Source of the DNA: Deltaproteobacteria bacterium | GTDB lineage: Bacteria > Myxococcota > JACPTQ01 | Reading direction: 5' to 3' | Assembly: GCA_016192705.1 (NCBI GenBank) | Contig: JACPTQ010000030.1 | Span: 1-64,000 of the forward strand | DNA: 64,000 nt | Shown here: positions 33,298 through 41,024 of the stretch, piece by piece | How the letters are laid out: each line of letters opens with the position of its first letter | How positions within the stretch are numbered: the stretch's first letter is position 1 | The notes under the pieces: generated by a model | The model's input: only the letters and a program-made list of their open reading frames with translations | Database searches by the model: none | Told to the model about the DNA's origin: nothing | Position numbers and translations under genes: made by a program

Positions 33298-34499
33298 CCC
33301 GGCGGCCGCGGTTCCCGATGAATCGGCAACGCCACCGCGAACGTCGTCCCGCGCCCCTCTTCGCTTTCGATGCTGATGGCCCCGCCGTGACGCTCGATAA
33401 TGCCCTTCACGAGGTACAGTCCAAGCCCGGTCCCACGCCCAATCTCCTTCGTCGTGAAGAACGGCTCAAAAATCCTCTCATAATTTTCTCGCGCAATCCC
33501 GGCCCCGTTGTCCGTCACGCGCACGATAACGTTATCGTCCGACACCTGCGATTCGACGCGAATCAACCCGTACGTTCCCATCGCGTGAGCGGCGTTCGTC
33601 AACAAGTTAATGAAGACCTGCGTGACCTTCCCCGGGTGGCAACAAACAGTCGGCAGCGGCGAGAGCGTCGTCTCAAGTTTCGCGCGACTCTTAAGCTCAG
33701 CCTGGCAAAGCACAACCGCCTGCTCGACACATTTATTGACATCGGTCTCAACCATCTCGGGTGAGTCGGTGTGCGCGAAATCTTGCAACTCGCGACAAAT
33801 GCGCGTGATTCGCTCCATCCCGGAAAGACACTCCGCGACAACTTGACGCCCCTCACCTCGCCAAAACTCGTCCGATCCGCCGCCGTTGTCGAGCGCTGTC
33901 GCCACCTCACGCAAATTCGACGTCACGTAACCGGCGGGATTATTGATTTCGTGCGCAATCCCCGCGGCAAGCTGCCCAAGCGCCGCGAGCTTCTCGATGT
34001 GCCCCGTTTTTTTTTCAGCCGCGCGCAGCGCCTTCGTCCGACGCTTCACCTCGCGCTCAAGCTCAAGCGACGACCGCTCGAGCTTCGCCCTCTGCGTGCG
34101 GTTTTCAATCTCGAGTCGCCGCTTCTCAGCAATCATCTTGTGCGTCGTGACCGCGCGCGCCACGGTGACGAGCAACAAGTCGCGCCCAACCGGCTTCGTG
34201 ATGTAATCAAACGCCCCGGCTCGGAGCGCTGAAATCGCGTTTGTAACGTCGGGAACCCCCGTCACCATCACGACGGGTAAGTCTCGATCTTTGTCGTGAC
34301 AAATCCCAAGAAACGAAAGACCATCTTCACCGGGCATTTCGATGTCCGACAAAACGGTGTCGTAACGATCCGGAGCGAGCAGTTGGGACGCCTCATCAGC
34401 CGACGACGCCGCATCGACTTCGTACCCCTCGAGCGCGAGGAATTGACGGAACGTTTTTTGAACCATCGGATCGTCATCGACGATCAAGATGCGCGGCAC
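33294..34499 (-). CDS. Receiver domain-histidine kinase protein
   Basis: 401 aa, cytoplasmic, no membrane segment. Residues 1-120: receiver (ILIVDDDP, TVLSDIEMPGEDG, VVMVTGVPD, YITKPVG). About 120-170: coiled coil. Then H-box (LGQLAAGIAHEINNP), N-box (LLTNAAHAMG), G1 (VTDNGAGI), F (FEPFFTTKE) and G2 (GTGLGLYLV) with a normal ATPase domain. This is the usual form of a kinase that is itself controlled by phosphorylation. GTG 34499 has GGAGGAGAGC upstream. The CheY-like protein downstream is a likely partner. Confidence 0.9.
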   Translation of the reverse strand: MPRILIVDDDPMVQKTFRQFLALEGYEVDAASSADEASQLLAPDRYDTVLSDIEMPGEDGLSFLGICHDKDRDLPVVMVTGVPDVTNAISALRAGAFDYITKPVGRDLLLVTVARAVTTHKMIAEKRRLEIENRTQRAKLERSSLELEREVKRRTKALRAAEKKTGHIEKLAALGQLAAGIAHEINNPAGYVTSNLREVATALDNGGGSDEFWRGEGRQVVAECLSGMERITRICRELQDFAHTDSPEMVETDVNKCVEQAVVLCQAELKSRAKLETTLSPLPTVCCHPGKVTQVFINLLTNAAHAMGTYGLIRVESQVSDDNVIVRVTDNGAGIARENYERIFEPFFTTKEIGRGTGLGLYLVKGIIERHGGAISIESEEGRGTTFAVALPIHREPRPPG

Positions 34500-34600
34500 G
34501 CTCTCCTCCTCGCGGCGTTTAACGCCAGCTACCCTTGTTTGTACGTGGGACTCCGCATCGTGTCAAACCGCGGGAAGCGCTGTAGACTCTTTCCCTCCGC

Positions 34601-35449
34601 ATGCTCAGCTACCTCCACGCGTTTCATGCCGGCGGTTGGGCCGACGTCTTTAAGCACGCCGGACTCGCGCTCCTCGCGCGCGGCCTACAAAAAAAGCCAA
34701 CGCCGTTCGCGTACCTTGAAACGCACGCCGGGCGCGGCCTCTACGACCTCGACGCCCCGGCGGCACAAAAAACAGCCGAACACCAAGACGGCATTGTTCG
34801 CCTCGGGCTCGACAGAGCGGACGCGCCACGCGACCTTGAACCGTATCTCGATGCCGTGCGCGCCGAGAACCAAACCCAGGGCCTTCGCTTCTACCCCGGT
34901 TCACCGCGCGTCGTGCGACACCTCCTTCGCCCCGGAGACCGAATGGTTCTTGCCGAGCTTCACCCGCGCGAGGTTCCCGAGCTGAAGCGCCTTTTCGCGC
35001 GCGACCCGCAAGTCGGTGTGCACGCCATCGACGGGTACACGATGCTGAAGTCGTTCTTGCCGCCTCGTGAAAAGCGTGGCCTCGTCTTCATCGACCCGTC
35101 GTACGAAATAAAAACAGAATACGACGACGCCGCGCTCGCCGTCATTGCCGCGCGTCGCAGATTTCCTGAGGGCGTTTTCGCGCTTTGGTACCCAGTGCTC
35201 CCGGCGAGTGGTTGGTCGCGACTCCTCGATGCCGTGTGCGCAAGCGGCGTTCGCAAGGTGTTTCGCGCGGAGCTTCTCCTTCGTCCGCCAAGCACACCCG
35301 ACGGCTTAAACGGCTCCGGGCTGCTCGTCGTCAATCCACCGTGGAAATGGAACGAGCAGATCGCGCGGCTCCTGCCGTGGCTTCGCGTGCGCCTGGCGCT
35401 CGCATCCCACAAAGCCGACGCGATTGCCGAGTGGCTTGTTCCCGAGTGA
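34601..35449 (+). CDS. rlmJ: 23S rRNA (adenine(2030)-N6)-methyltransferase
   Basis: 282 aa. The RlmJ N terminus MLSYLHAFHAGGWADVFKH is almost canonical. Further features: YLETHAGRGLYDL (SAM motif I), MVLAELHPRE and the catalytic FIDPSYE (DPPY-like; here D-P-S-Y), then WYPVL. Length is typical. RlmJ methylates A2030 of 23S rRNA. It is divergent from the kinase gene; a possible -10 (TAGACT, 34583-34588) gives a leader of only about 6 bases. Confidence 0.9.
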   Translation: MLSYLHAFHAGGWADVFKHAGLALLARGLQKKPTPFAYLETHAGRGLYDLDAPAAQKTAEHQDGIVRLGLDRADAPRDLEPYLDAVRAENQTQGLRFYPGSPRVVRHLLRPGDRMVLAELHPREVPELKRLFARDPQVGVHAIDGYTMLKSFLPPREKRGLVFIDPSYEIKTEYDDAALAVIAARRRFPEGVFALWYPVLPASGWSRLLDAVCASGVRKVFRAELLLRPPSTPDGLNGSGLLVVNPPWKWNEQIARLLPWLRVRLALASHKADAIAEWLVPE

Positions 35450-35473
35450 CGGGCAATATGTTAATGGGACTTC

Positions 35474-36364
35474 ATGCTGAGAAAGCCGGCGGTCGCGGGC
35501 CTTTTTTACCCGGCCGATTCGCGAGCCGCGCGCGAGTCGGTCACCGCGTGCTTTCTGCACGGCCGGCAAACGCTGCAAGGGATCGAACGCGCCGTCCCGG
35601 CTCGCTTCGGTCTCGTGCCTCATGCTGGTTGGGTTTATTCCGGCGCGACCGCGGCCGTGACGTTTCAAGCGCTTTCGTCGGCCCAAACGGCGGTGCGTTC
35701 CGTGATCGTTTTGGGCGCGGTCCATCGCGGCAGCGTTCGCGGGCCGGCCCTATTCGGGCCGGGCGCTTGGGAAACTCCGCTCGGCGCGCTCACGGTTGAC
35801 GATGAGCTTGCGAGCGCCGTCACGGGGATCGACGTTATCGCAACCGCTCACAACGGCGAGCACGCGATCGAGGTGCAACTTCCTTTCATTCAACTTGCAT
35901 TCCCCGACGCACGGTTCGTCCCCATCGCCGTGACGCCCGATGCGCGCGCCATCGCTGTCGGTGAACGCATCGCCGATGCGATTCGCGAACGGCCCGACGT
36001 CGTCGTCATCGCCTCGTCGGACCTGACCCATTACGGGCCATCGTACGATTTTGCGCCGCGCGGGCTTGGGGCCGTTGCGCACGCCTGGGCAAAACAAAAC
36101 GACGACGAAATCCTCGATGCGGCACGAAACCTCGATGCGATCGGGGTTTTGCGACACGCGGCGATGAATCAAAGTGCGTGCGGGCCCGGCGCGCTCGCCG
36201 CACTTGTCGTTATCGCCCAACGCTGTGGGACGACGAACGTCAGCCTCCTCGCTCACACCACAAGTCACGAAGTTGCGAGCGGTGCCGCCGCGGATCCTCG
36301 CATCCGACGTGACGCCGGCGAGCCATCCGATTTTGTCGGGTACGCCTCGATGGTGTTCGGTTGA
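35474..36364 (+). CDS. amrB: AmmeMemoRadiSam system protein B (MEMO1 family)
   Basis: 296 aa. MEMO hallmarks: RKPAVAGLFYPAD at the start, LVPHAGWVYSGATAA, VIVLGAVHRG, NGEHAIEVQLPFIQ, VVIASSDLTHYGPSYDFAP, and CGPGALAAL. The conserved His/Asp/Cys residues form a metal or heme/copper-type site seen in Memo proteins; the biochemical role is not settled. The partner AmmeMemo radical SAM protein is not in the window. It overlaps the next gene by TTGA. Confidence 0.9.
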   Translation: MLRKPAVAGLFYPADSRAARESVTACFLHGRQTLQGIERAVPARFGLVPHAGWVYSGATAAVTFQALSSAQTAVRSVIVLGAVHRGSVRGPALFGPGAWETPLGALTVDDELASAVTGIDVIATAHNGEHAIEVQLPFIQLAFPDARFVPIAVTPDARAIAVGERIADAIRERPDVVVIASSDLTHYGPSYDFAPRGLGAVAHAWAKQNDDEILDAARNLDAIGVLRHAAMNQSACGPGALAALVVIAQRCGTTNVSLLAHTTSHEVASGAAADPRIRRDAGEPSDFVGYASMVFG

Positions 36365-37137
36365 GACGCGTTCGCGTCGGCGACGCCGAGATCGCGTATC
36401 GCGTTTCGGGTGACGAACCGACGAAACGGCCGCCCGTCGTATTCGTCCACGGCGCGGCCGGCTCGTCGCTCGCGTGGCTCAGCCAACTCCGTGCGGTGAG
36501 CGGCGTTGCGCGGGCTCTCGCGCTCGATTTACCCGGACACGGCCATTCCCCGGGTGGCCCCCTCGCATCGATTGGCGACGCGCGCACACACCTCCTCGGA
36601 TTCCTCAACGCCCTCAAAATCTCGCGCGCCACCATCGTCGGGCACTCGATGGGCGGCGCCGTTGCGCTCGATTTCGCGCTCATTCATCCCGATCGGGTTG
36701 TCGGGCTCGCGCTCGTCTCAACCAGCGCGAAGCTCGGCGTGTCGCCCGCCATTCTCCACGTCATTGAACACGAGTGGCACGCGCTCCCTCGTCATTTCGC
36801 GACCGTTGGATTTGCGCCCGGCACCGACGCCGACACGATAAAACGCGTCGCCGACCTCCTTCACGCAACGCGCCCCGAAATCGCGCTCGCCGACTTTCGC
36901 ATCTGCAACGACTTCGACCTTCGCTCGCGGCTCGGCGAAATCGCGAGCCCAGCGGTGGTCGTTTGCGGCGACGCCGATCTCATGACGCCCTTACGCCACG
37001 CGGAATTCCTCGCCACGCACCTCAAGAACGCGACGCTCGTTCCGGTGCCCGGCATCGGCCACATGCTGCCGTTCGAGGCGCCGCAGGTGTTGAACCACGC
37101 CTTGCGCACGTTTGTGAATTCGGTTGCGAACCGATGA
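36361..37137 (+). CDS. Alpha/beta-fold hydrolase
   Basis: 258 aa. Oxyanion motif FVHGAAGSS, nucleophile elbow VGHSMGGAVALDFAL, acid in CGDADLMTP, catalytic His in VPGIGHMLP, all in order. A lid domain lies at about 125-185. Substrate unknown. The TTG start overlaps the amrB stop (TTGA) and the stop overlaps the MFS start (ATGA), so amrB, hydrolase and MFS are one coupled unit. Confidence 0.85.
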   Translation: MRRVRVGDAEIAYRVSGDEPTKRPPVVFVHGAAGSSLAWLSQLRAVSGVARALALDLPGHGHSPGGPLASIGDARTHLLGFLNALKISRATIVGHSMGGAVALDFALIHPDRVVGLALVSTSAKLGVSPAILHVIEHEWHALPRHFATVGFAPGTDADTIKRVADLLHATRPEIALADFRICNDFDLRSRLGEIASPAVVVCGDADLMTPLRHAEFLATHLKNATLVPVPGIGHMLPFEAPQVLNHALRTFVNSVANR

Positions 37138-38495
37138 GTTTATATCGTCGCCTGTGCCTCTTCGGCCTCCTCGCCGGTACGGCCTACAACATGATTCGCT
37201 TTCCGGTCATGAACCTCTACGCGGCGTCGATCGGCGTTGCCCCCGAATTCATCGGCTTCGTCCTCGCGGCATCAACCGTGACGGGGATTCCCGGCAAGCT
37301 CGTCTTCGGCGTCCTCGGCGATCGCGCCGGCCACCGCATCGTTCTCATTATCTGCGGCCTCGCGCTGACCTTGCCGCCCCTCCTTTACATCGTCGCCCAG
37401 TCGACGCCCCTCCTCGTCGCCGTGCGCTTCATGAACGGCGCCGCCACCGCCGCGCTCGGCCCGACCGCGAACGCCCTCATCTCCGAGCTCGCCCCGCGCG
37501 ACGCCCGCGGCGTTCAACTTGGCACGTACTCATCCGTGCAACTCGTCGGACGTACGGTCGGCCCATGGCTCGGCGCGGTCCTCCTTGGTGTTGGCGCGAT
37601 GGCCGTCGTTGCCCCGAAGGCCGCCGCGGAGCTGGCTGGCGTACCTGCAGAAATTCCGCCGCCCGACGCGTTCCTCTCGGCGTTCGTCGTGTCGGCGCTT
37701 ATCGGCGCCGCGGTTCTCGTTATTGGGCTCACGTGGCCACGCGACCGTAAATCCGCTCCCGCAGGGGCTTTCAACGCCAAGGCGCCAAGCCGCAACAACG
37801 CAACGAAAGACACCTCTCCCCTTTGCGTCTCCGCGCCTTTGCGTCAAATCCCCGCACCCGCGCATCCCCCCATTTGGCGGCAAATCCGCGACGCGCTCCG
37901 TCACCGAAACGTGCGCTTCGTCGGCTGGATCGAAGCGGTCGAGCACACCGCGACCGGCGCAATCCAAGCCTTTCTCCCACTCTACGCCGTCTTCGTCGTC
38001 GGCCTCACACCCATCGAAACCGGCGTCGTCTACGGCAGCCAGCTCCTCTCCATCGTCATTTCGAAACCATTTTGGGGACGATTCTCCGATCGTCACGGGC
38101 GCACGCGACAAGTCATCCTGGGTCACATCGTCTGCGCGGCTGCAATCGCCGCCCTCGCGTTTACGCATTCGTTCGTCGCGCTCGTCGCCCTCTCGATCGT
38201 CTATGGAACCGGCGAAGCGATCTCAAACGCAGCAACCGCCGCTCTCGTCACCGACCTTTCAAAAGACGATAAATTCGGCGCGGCGCACGGCCTCTTCAAC
38301 ACGATCGTCGACATCGGCCACACTTTTGGCCAACTGTTCCCCGGCCTCATCATCCTTGTCGTCGCCGGAAGCGGCGCTGCGGCGCTCAAATCACAAAGCG
38401 GCTACCAAGCGGCCTACGTCGCCGCCGCGTGCGCCCTCGTCGTGTCCGCGCTCGCGATGGCGAAAAACCGTCGTCGGCTCGAATCACGACCTTGA
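37134..38495 (+). CDS. Major facilitator superfamily transporter with a repeat-derived central loop
   Basis: 453 aa, twelve hydrophobic segments in two halves. The MFS signature is seen as GVLGDRAGHR in the first half and GRFSDRHGRTR in the second. The central cytoplasmic loop (about 211-246) is encoded by a GCAAAG-type repeat plus CCGCAC hexamers (37769-37868), in frame. Substrate unknown; sugar or drug export is possible. Start ATG 37134 by ATGA overlap. Confidence 0.85.
   Translation: MSLYRRLCLFGLLAGTAYNMIRFPVMNLYAASIGVAPEFIGFVLAASTVTGIPGKLVFGVLGDRAGHRIVLIICGLALTLPPLLYIVAQSTPLLVAVRFMNGAATAALGPTANALISELAPRDARGVQLGTYSSVQLVGRTVGPWLGAVLLGVGAMAVVAPKAAAELAGVPAEIPPPDAFLSAFVVSALIGAAVLVIGLTWPRDRKSAPAGAFNAKAPSRNNATKDTSPLCVSAPLRQIPAPAHPPIWRQIRDALRHRNVRFVGWIEAVEHTATGAIQAFLPLYAVFVVGLTPIETGVVYGSQLLSIVISKPFWGRFSDRHGRTRQVILGHIVCAAAIAALAFTHSFVALVALSIVYGTGEAISNAATAALVTDLSKDDKFGAAHGLFNTIVDIGHTFGQLFPGLIILVVAGSGAAALKSQSGYQAAYVAAACALVVSALAMAKNRRRLESRP
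37769..37868. repeat. GCAAAG/CTTTGCG element plus hexamers inside the MFS gene
   Basis: TTCAACGCCAAGGCGCCAAG (from 37769) and CTTTGCGTCTCCGCGCCTTT (from 37821) with GCGTCAAATC, followed by CCGCACCCGCGC. It is closely related to the element at 12302-12390 and is placed without breaking the reading frame. Confidence 0.75.
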
Positions 38496-38506
38496 GAGCA
38501 TCCCCA

Positions 38507-38689
38507 CTATTCATCGAGCCGACCAACGCGGACGCTGGGCTCGCCGTTTTCGTCGAAAGAAACCTGAACCGACCACGGCCGACAGCAAACGGAACAGTCT
38601 TCGATGTACGTTTGATCGCCAGAAGAGCCCGGGTCGATCCAGAGCGACACCAATTCGCCGCAGTATGGACAATTCGCAAAGAGTTCCAC
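38507..38689 (-). CDS. CPXCG motif-containing cysteine-rich protein
   Basis: 60 aa. The small zinc-ribbon family is recognised by NCPYCGELV at the N terminus and [13 protein letters not shown], with CPYCG and CSVCC as probable metal ligands. Function unknown, widely conserved in proteobacteria. GTG 38689; no ribosome site, but GATATT lies six bases and TATGAT nine bases upstream, so it may be leaderless. Tail to tail with the MFS gene (11-bp gap). Confidence 0.85.
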   Translation of the reverse strand: MELFANCPYCGELVSLWIDPGSSGDQTYIEDCSVCCRPWSVQVSFDENGEPSVRVGRLDE

Positions 38690-38713
38690 GGGGCCAATAT
38701 CATAGGGCTAAGA

Positions 38714-38834
38714 GGAGCATGGCGGTACAGGGACTTGCACGCGCTTCCATGGCGCACGAGCGAGAGCGAGTGCATCCTTACGCGATCAAGTCCGATCAGA
38801 GGACGACAATGGAGCATGGCGGTACAGGGACTTG
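38714..38834. repeat. 24-bp duplication of the tRNA 3' end
   Basis: The sequence at 38811-38834 (3' end of the tRNA, from acceptor into the T arm, plus flank) is repeated exactly at 38714-38737. Duplication of a tRNA 3' end is the usual scar or attachment-site pair of site-specific integration. Nothing but 73 bp lies between; no integrase is near. Confidence 0.65.
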
Positions 38835-38890
38835 AACCCCGGACACAGCGGATATGAGCCGCTTGCTCTAACCACCTGAGCTATACCGCC
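38817..38890 (-). tRNA. tRNA-Met (or Ile2), anticodon CAT
   Basis: Complete cloverleaf on the minus strand: acceptor GGCGGTA/TACCGCC, D stem GCTC/GAGC, anticodon stem AGCGG/CCGCT with loop CTCATAT (anticodon at 38854-38856), T arm CGGGG-TTCAAGT-CCCTG. CCA is not encoded. CAT may be elongator Met or lysidine-modified Ile2; the first acceptor pair G-C excludes the usual initiator mismatch. Confidence 0.93.
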
Positions 38891-38902
38891 AAAGCGTCGC
38901 AT

Positions 38903-38931
38903 CATTTACTGGCGGAGGTGGCCAGTGTCAA
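38903..38931 (-). promoter_or_regulatory. Promoter of the tRNA gene
   Basis: Perfect -35 TTGACA (minus strand, 38926-38931), 17-bp spacer, TAAATG (38903-38908), twelve bases before the mature tRNA 5' end. Confidence 0.6.
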
Positions 38932-38942
38932 GAATGGAACGG

Positions 38943-39581
38943 TCATACCCCGCGCGCGTCGGCGCCCCAGAGAAGTTTGTGGAGCTGGAGCTGGAGTCGC
39001 GCCGGCGCTTGGTCGCGGAGCATCCAACCGGCGAGCACCGTTGGGGAGAGCCCACCGTGGACCGGCGAAAAGAGAACGGCGTTTCGTGACGCAATCGCGC
39101 GCGCGCGTTCGAGGGCAAAACGGTAGTCGCGCTCATCGGCAATCACGAACTTCACCTCGTCGTGCGGCGCGAGCTGCAACAAGACACCGGGGTGGTTTTG
39201 TTCGGCCATCCCACTTCCGGGACATTTGACGTCGACGATCTTCACGACCTCGCGCGGAACGCGGTCGAGATTGCGGCTGCCACTCGTCTCGAGGAGCACG
39301 CGATATCCTTTCGCGAGAAGCTGCTCCATGAGCGGGACGCAATCGTCCTGCAGGAGTGGCTCGCCGCCCGTCACCTCGACAAGTTTCAAGCCGCCGCCAA
39401 ACTCCGTGACGCGTGCGACAACGGCGTCGACCGACATCTCGGTGCCACCTTCGAAGGCGTACGCGGTGTCGCACCAGACGCAGCGCAGATTGCAGCCCGT
39501 CAACCGCACAAAGGCACACGGCAATCCCGCGTACGACGACTCGCCCTGAATCGAGAAAAATATTTCGGTCACGCAGAGCAC
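38943..39581 (-). CDS. queE: 7-carboxy-7-deazaguanine synthase
   Basis: 212 aa; radical SAM enzyme of queuosine precursor synthesis. N terminus MLCVTEIFFSIQGESSYAG, cluster-binding GCNLRCVWCD (with an upstream Cys in LPC), SAM motif VTGGEPLLQDD, and LETSGSRNLD. Other queuosine genes are absent from the window. GTG 39581 has no ribosome site; a promoter ends seven bases upstream, so it is probably leaderless. Divergent from the tyrS unit. Confidence 0.92.
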   Translation of the reverse strand: MLCVTEIFFSIQGESSYAGLPCAFVRLTGCNLRCVWCDTAYAFEGGTEMSVDAVVARVTEFGGGLKLVEVTGGEPLLQDDCVPLMEQLLAKGYRVLLETSGSRNLDRVPREVVKIVDVKCPGSGMAEQNHPGVLLQLAPHDEVKFVIADERDYRFALERARAIASRNAVLFSPVHGGLSPTVLAGWMLRDQAPARLQLQLHKLLWGADARGV

Positions 39582-39617
39582 GCTCTCGGGTTTACTCTTT
39601 CATTGACCCAAAGCCAA
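39582..39617 (-). promoter_or_regulatory. Leaderless promoter of queE
   Basis: Minus strand: TTGGCT (39612-39617), 17 bp, TAAACC (39589-39594), 7 bp, GTG 39581. Its -35 region interleaves with that of the divergent promoter. Confidence 0.55.
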
Positions 39618-39637
39618 GTCGCAGATAGTTTCACGGC
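39603..39637 (+). promoter_or_regulatory. Leaderless promoter of the small-protein/tyrS unit
   Basis: TTGACC (39603-39608), 17 bp, TAGTTT (39626-39631), 6 bp, GTG 39638. Confidence 0.65.
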
Positions 39638-39787
39638 GTGAATCTCTTGCAGTCCCTAGCCGCGACCGCGATCGACAATTGCGGCGCGCCGCCCGAGGGG
39701 CGCTTGCTCTGGATGTGCGTCGGGGCCGGTCTTTTCGCGGTGATTTACGGAACCGTGGTTTTTATTCGTCGCTCGAGGAAACGCTGA
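39638..39787 (+). CDS. 49-residue single-span membrane protein upstream of tyrS
   Basis: GTG 39638 directly after a leaderless promoter. The product has a short N-terminal part ([20 protein letters not shown]), one hydrophobic helix ([20 protein letters not shown]) and a basic end (IRRSRKR), a plausible N-out/C-in membrane protein. Its stop TGA is one base before the tyrS ATG, and the tyrS ribosome site (GAGGAAACG) lies within it. No family is recognised; it could equally be a leader frame that couples translation of tyrS. Confidence 0.6.
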   Translation: MNLLQSLAATAIDNCGAPPEGRLLWMCVGAGLFAVIYGTVVFIRRSRKR

Positions 39788-39788
39788 C

Positions 39789-41024
39789 ATGTCCACGTCG
39801 ATCGAAGAACAGTGGGCGGAGCTGATGCGCGGGGTCGTCGATTTGCACGTCGCCGACGAGCTCAAAAAGAAACTCGCGCGCGGAAAACCGCTCGTTGTTA
39901 AGGCGGGCTTTGACCCGAGCGCGCCCGATTTGCACCTCGGACACACCGTCGTTTTTCGAAAGATGCGCCAGTTCCAGGACTTTGGGCACACGGTCGTCTT
40001 TTTGATCGGCGACTTCACGGGGATGATCGGCGACCCGACCGGGAAATCCGCGACGCGAAAGGCGCTCACGCGCGAGGACGTCGCCACAAACGCCGAAACT
40101 TACAAGCGGCAAGTTTTCAAAATCCTCGACCCCGAGCGGACGGTTGTGCGCTTCAACAGCGAATGGCTCGGCGCGCTGACGTCGATCGACGTGATCTCGC
40201 TCGCCGCGAAATACAACGTCGCGCGAATGCTCGAGCGGGACGACTTTAAGAACCGCTATCGCACGGGACAATCGATCAGCGTACACGAATTCCTTTACCC
40301 TCTCATGCAAGCGTACGACTCGGTTGCGCTCAAGGCCGATGTCGAACTGGGCGGAACCGACCAGCTTTTTAATTTGCTTGTTGGGCGCACGATCATGCAG
40401 GCGTACGGGCTCGAGCCGCAGTGCGTGATGACAACGCCGATCCTGGAAGGGCTCGACGCGAAGGTCGAGGACGGAAAACTCGTCGGCGACAAAATGTCAA
40501 AATCGCTCGGCAACACCGTCGGCATTACTGAGCCCGCAAAGGAAATCTTCGGCAAAGTGATGAGCGTGTCGGACGACTTGATGTGGCGCTATTATGAACT
40601 GTTGTCGACACGACCGCTCGCCGAGATTGCAAAGTTGCGTGCCGATGTCGCCGCTGGCGCGGCGCACCCAAAGGCCGCGAAAGTCGCACTCGCCGTCGAG
40701 ATCGCAGAGCGGTACGCGGGTCGCGCGGAGGCGGAGGCCGCGGCCGCTGAATTTGAGCGCATCTTTGCGAAGGGGGCGCTGCCGGACGAGGTCGAGGGCG
40801 CGGAGGTTTCGGTTGAAGGCGCCGATCGTCCCGTGATTCCACTTGCGAAGGCGATAGCATCGGCAGGCTTAGCGGCGTCGATCTCTGAGGCGCGGCGTCT
40901 CATCGCGCAAGGCGGTGTCGAAGTCGATGGTGCACGCGTCACGGATGTCAAGCACGAGCTCACCGTTGGTGAATTCCTTATTCGCGCTGGCAAACGTCGC
41001 TTCAAGCGGGTTCGCGTGCGTTGA
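39789..41024 (+). CDS. tyrS: Tyrosyl-tRNA synthetase
   Basis: 411 aa. Class I signatures: HLGH (residues 49-52) and KMSKS (235-239), with the tyrosine pocket and [10 protein letters not shown] between. A C-terminal S4 RNA-binding domain ([23 protein letters not shown]...) is present. Length and motif spacing match the TyrS type with KMSKS rather than KFGKS. ATG 39789 follows GAGGAAACG. The TGA overlaps a TTG start for the substrate-binding lipoprotein (TTGA). Confidence 0.95.
   Translation: MSTSIEEQWAELMRGVVDLHVADELKKKLARGKPLVVKAGFDPSAPDLHLGHTVVFRKMRQFQDFGHTVVFLIGDFTGMIGDPTGKSATRKALTREDVATNAETYKRQVFKILDPERTVVRFNSEWLGALTSIDVISLAAKYNVARMLERDDFKNRYRTGQSISVHEFLYPLMQAYDSVALKADVELGGTDQLFNLLVGRTIMQAYGLEPQCVMTTPILEGLDAKVEDGKLVGDKMSKSLGNTVGITEPAKEIFGKVMSVSDDLMWRYYELLSTRPLAEIAKLRADVAAGAAHPKAAKVALAVEIAERYAGRAEAEAAAAEFERIFAKGALPDEVEGAEVSVEGADRPVIPLAKAIASAGLAASISEARRLIAQGGVEVDGARVTDVKHELTVGEFLIRAGKRRFKRVRVR

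Noticed and set aside
36774-37133. N-terminal extension of the MFS transporter
   Set aside because: It overlaps the hydrolase gene out of frame; the ATGA overlap at 37134 gives the normal transporter start.
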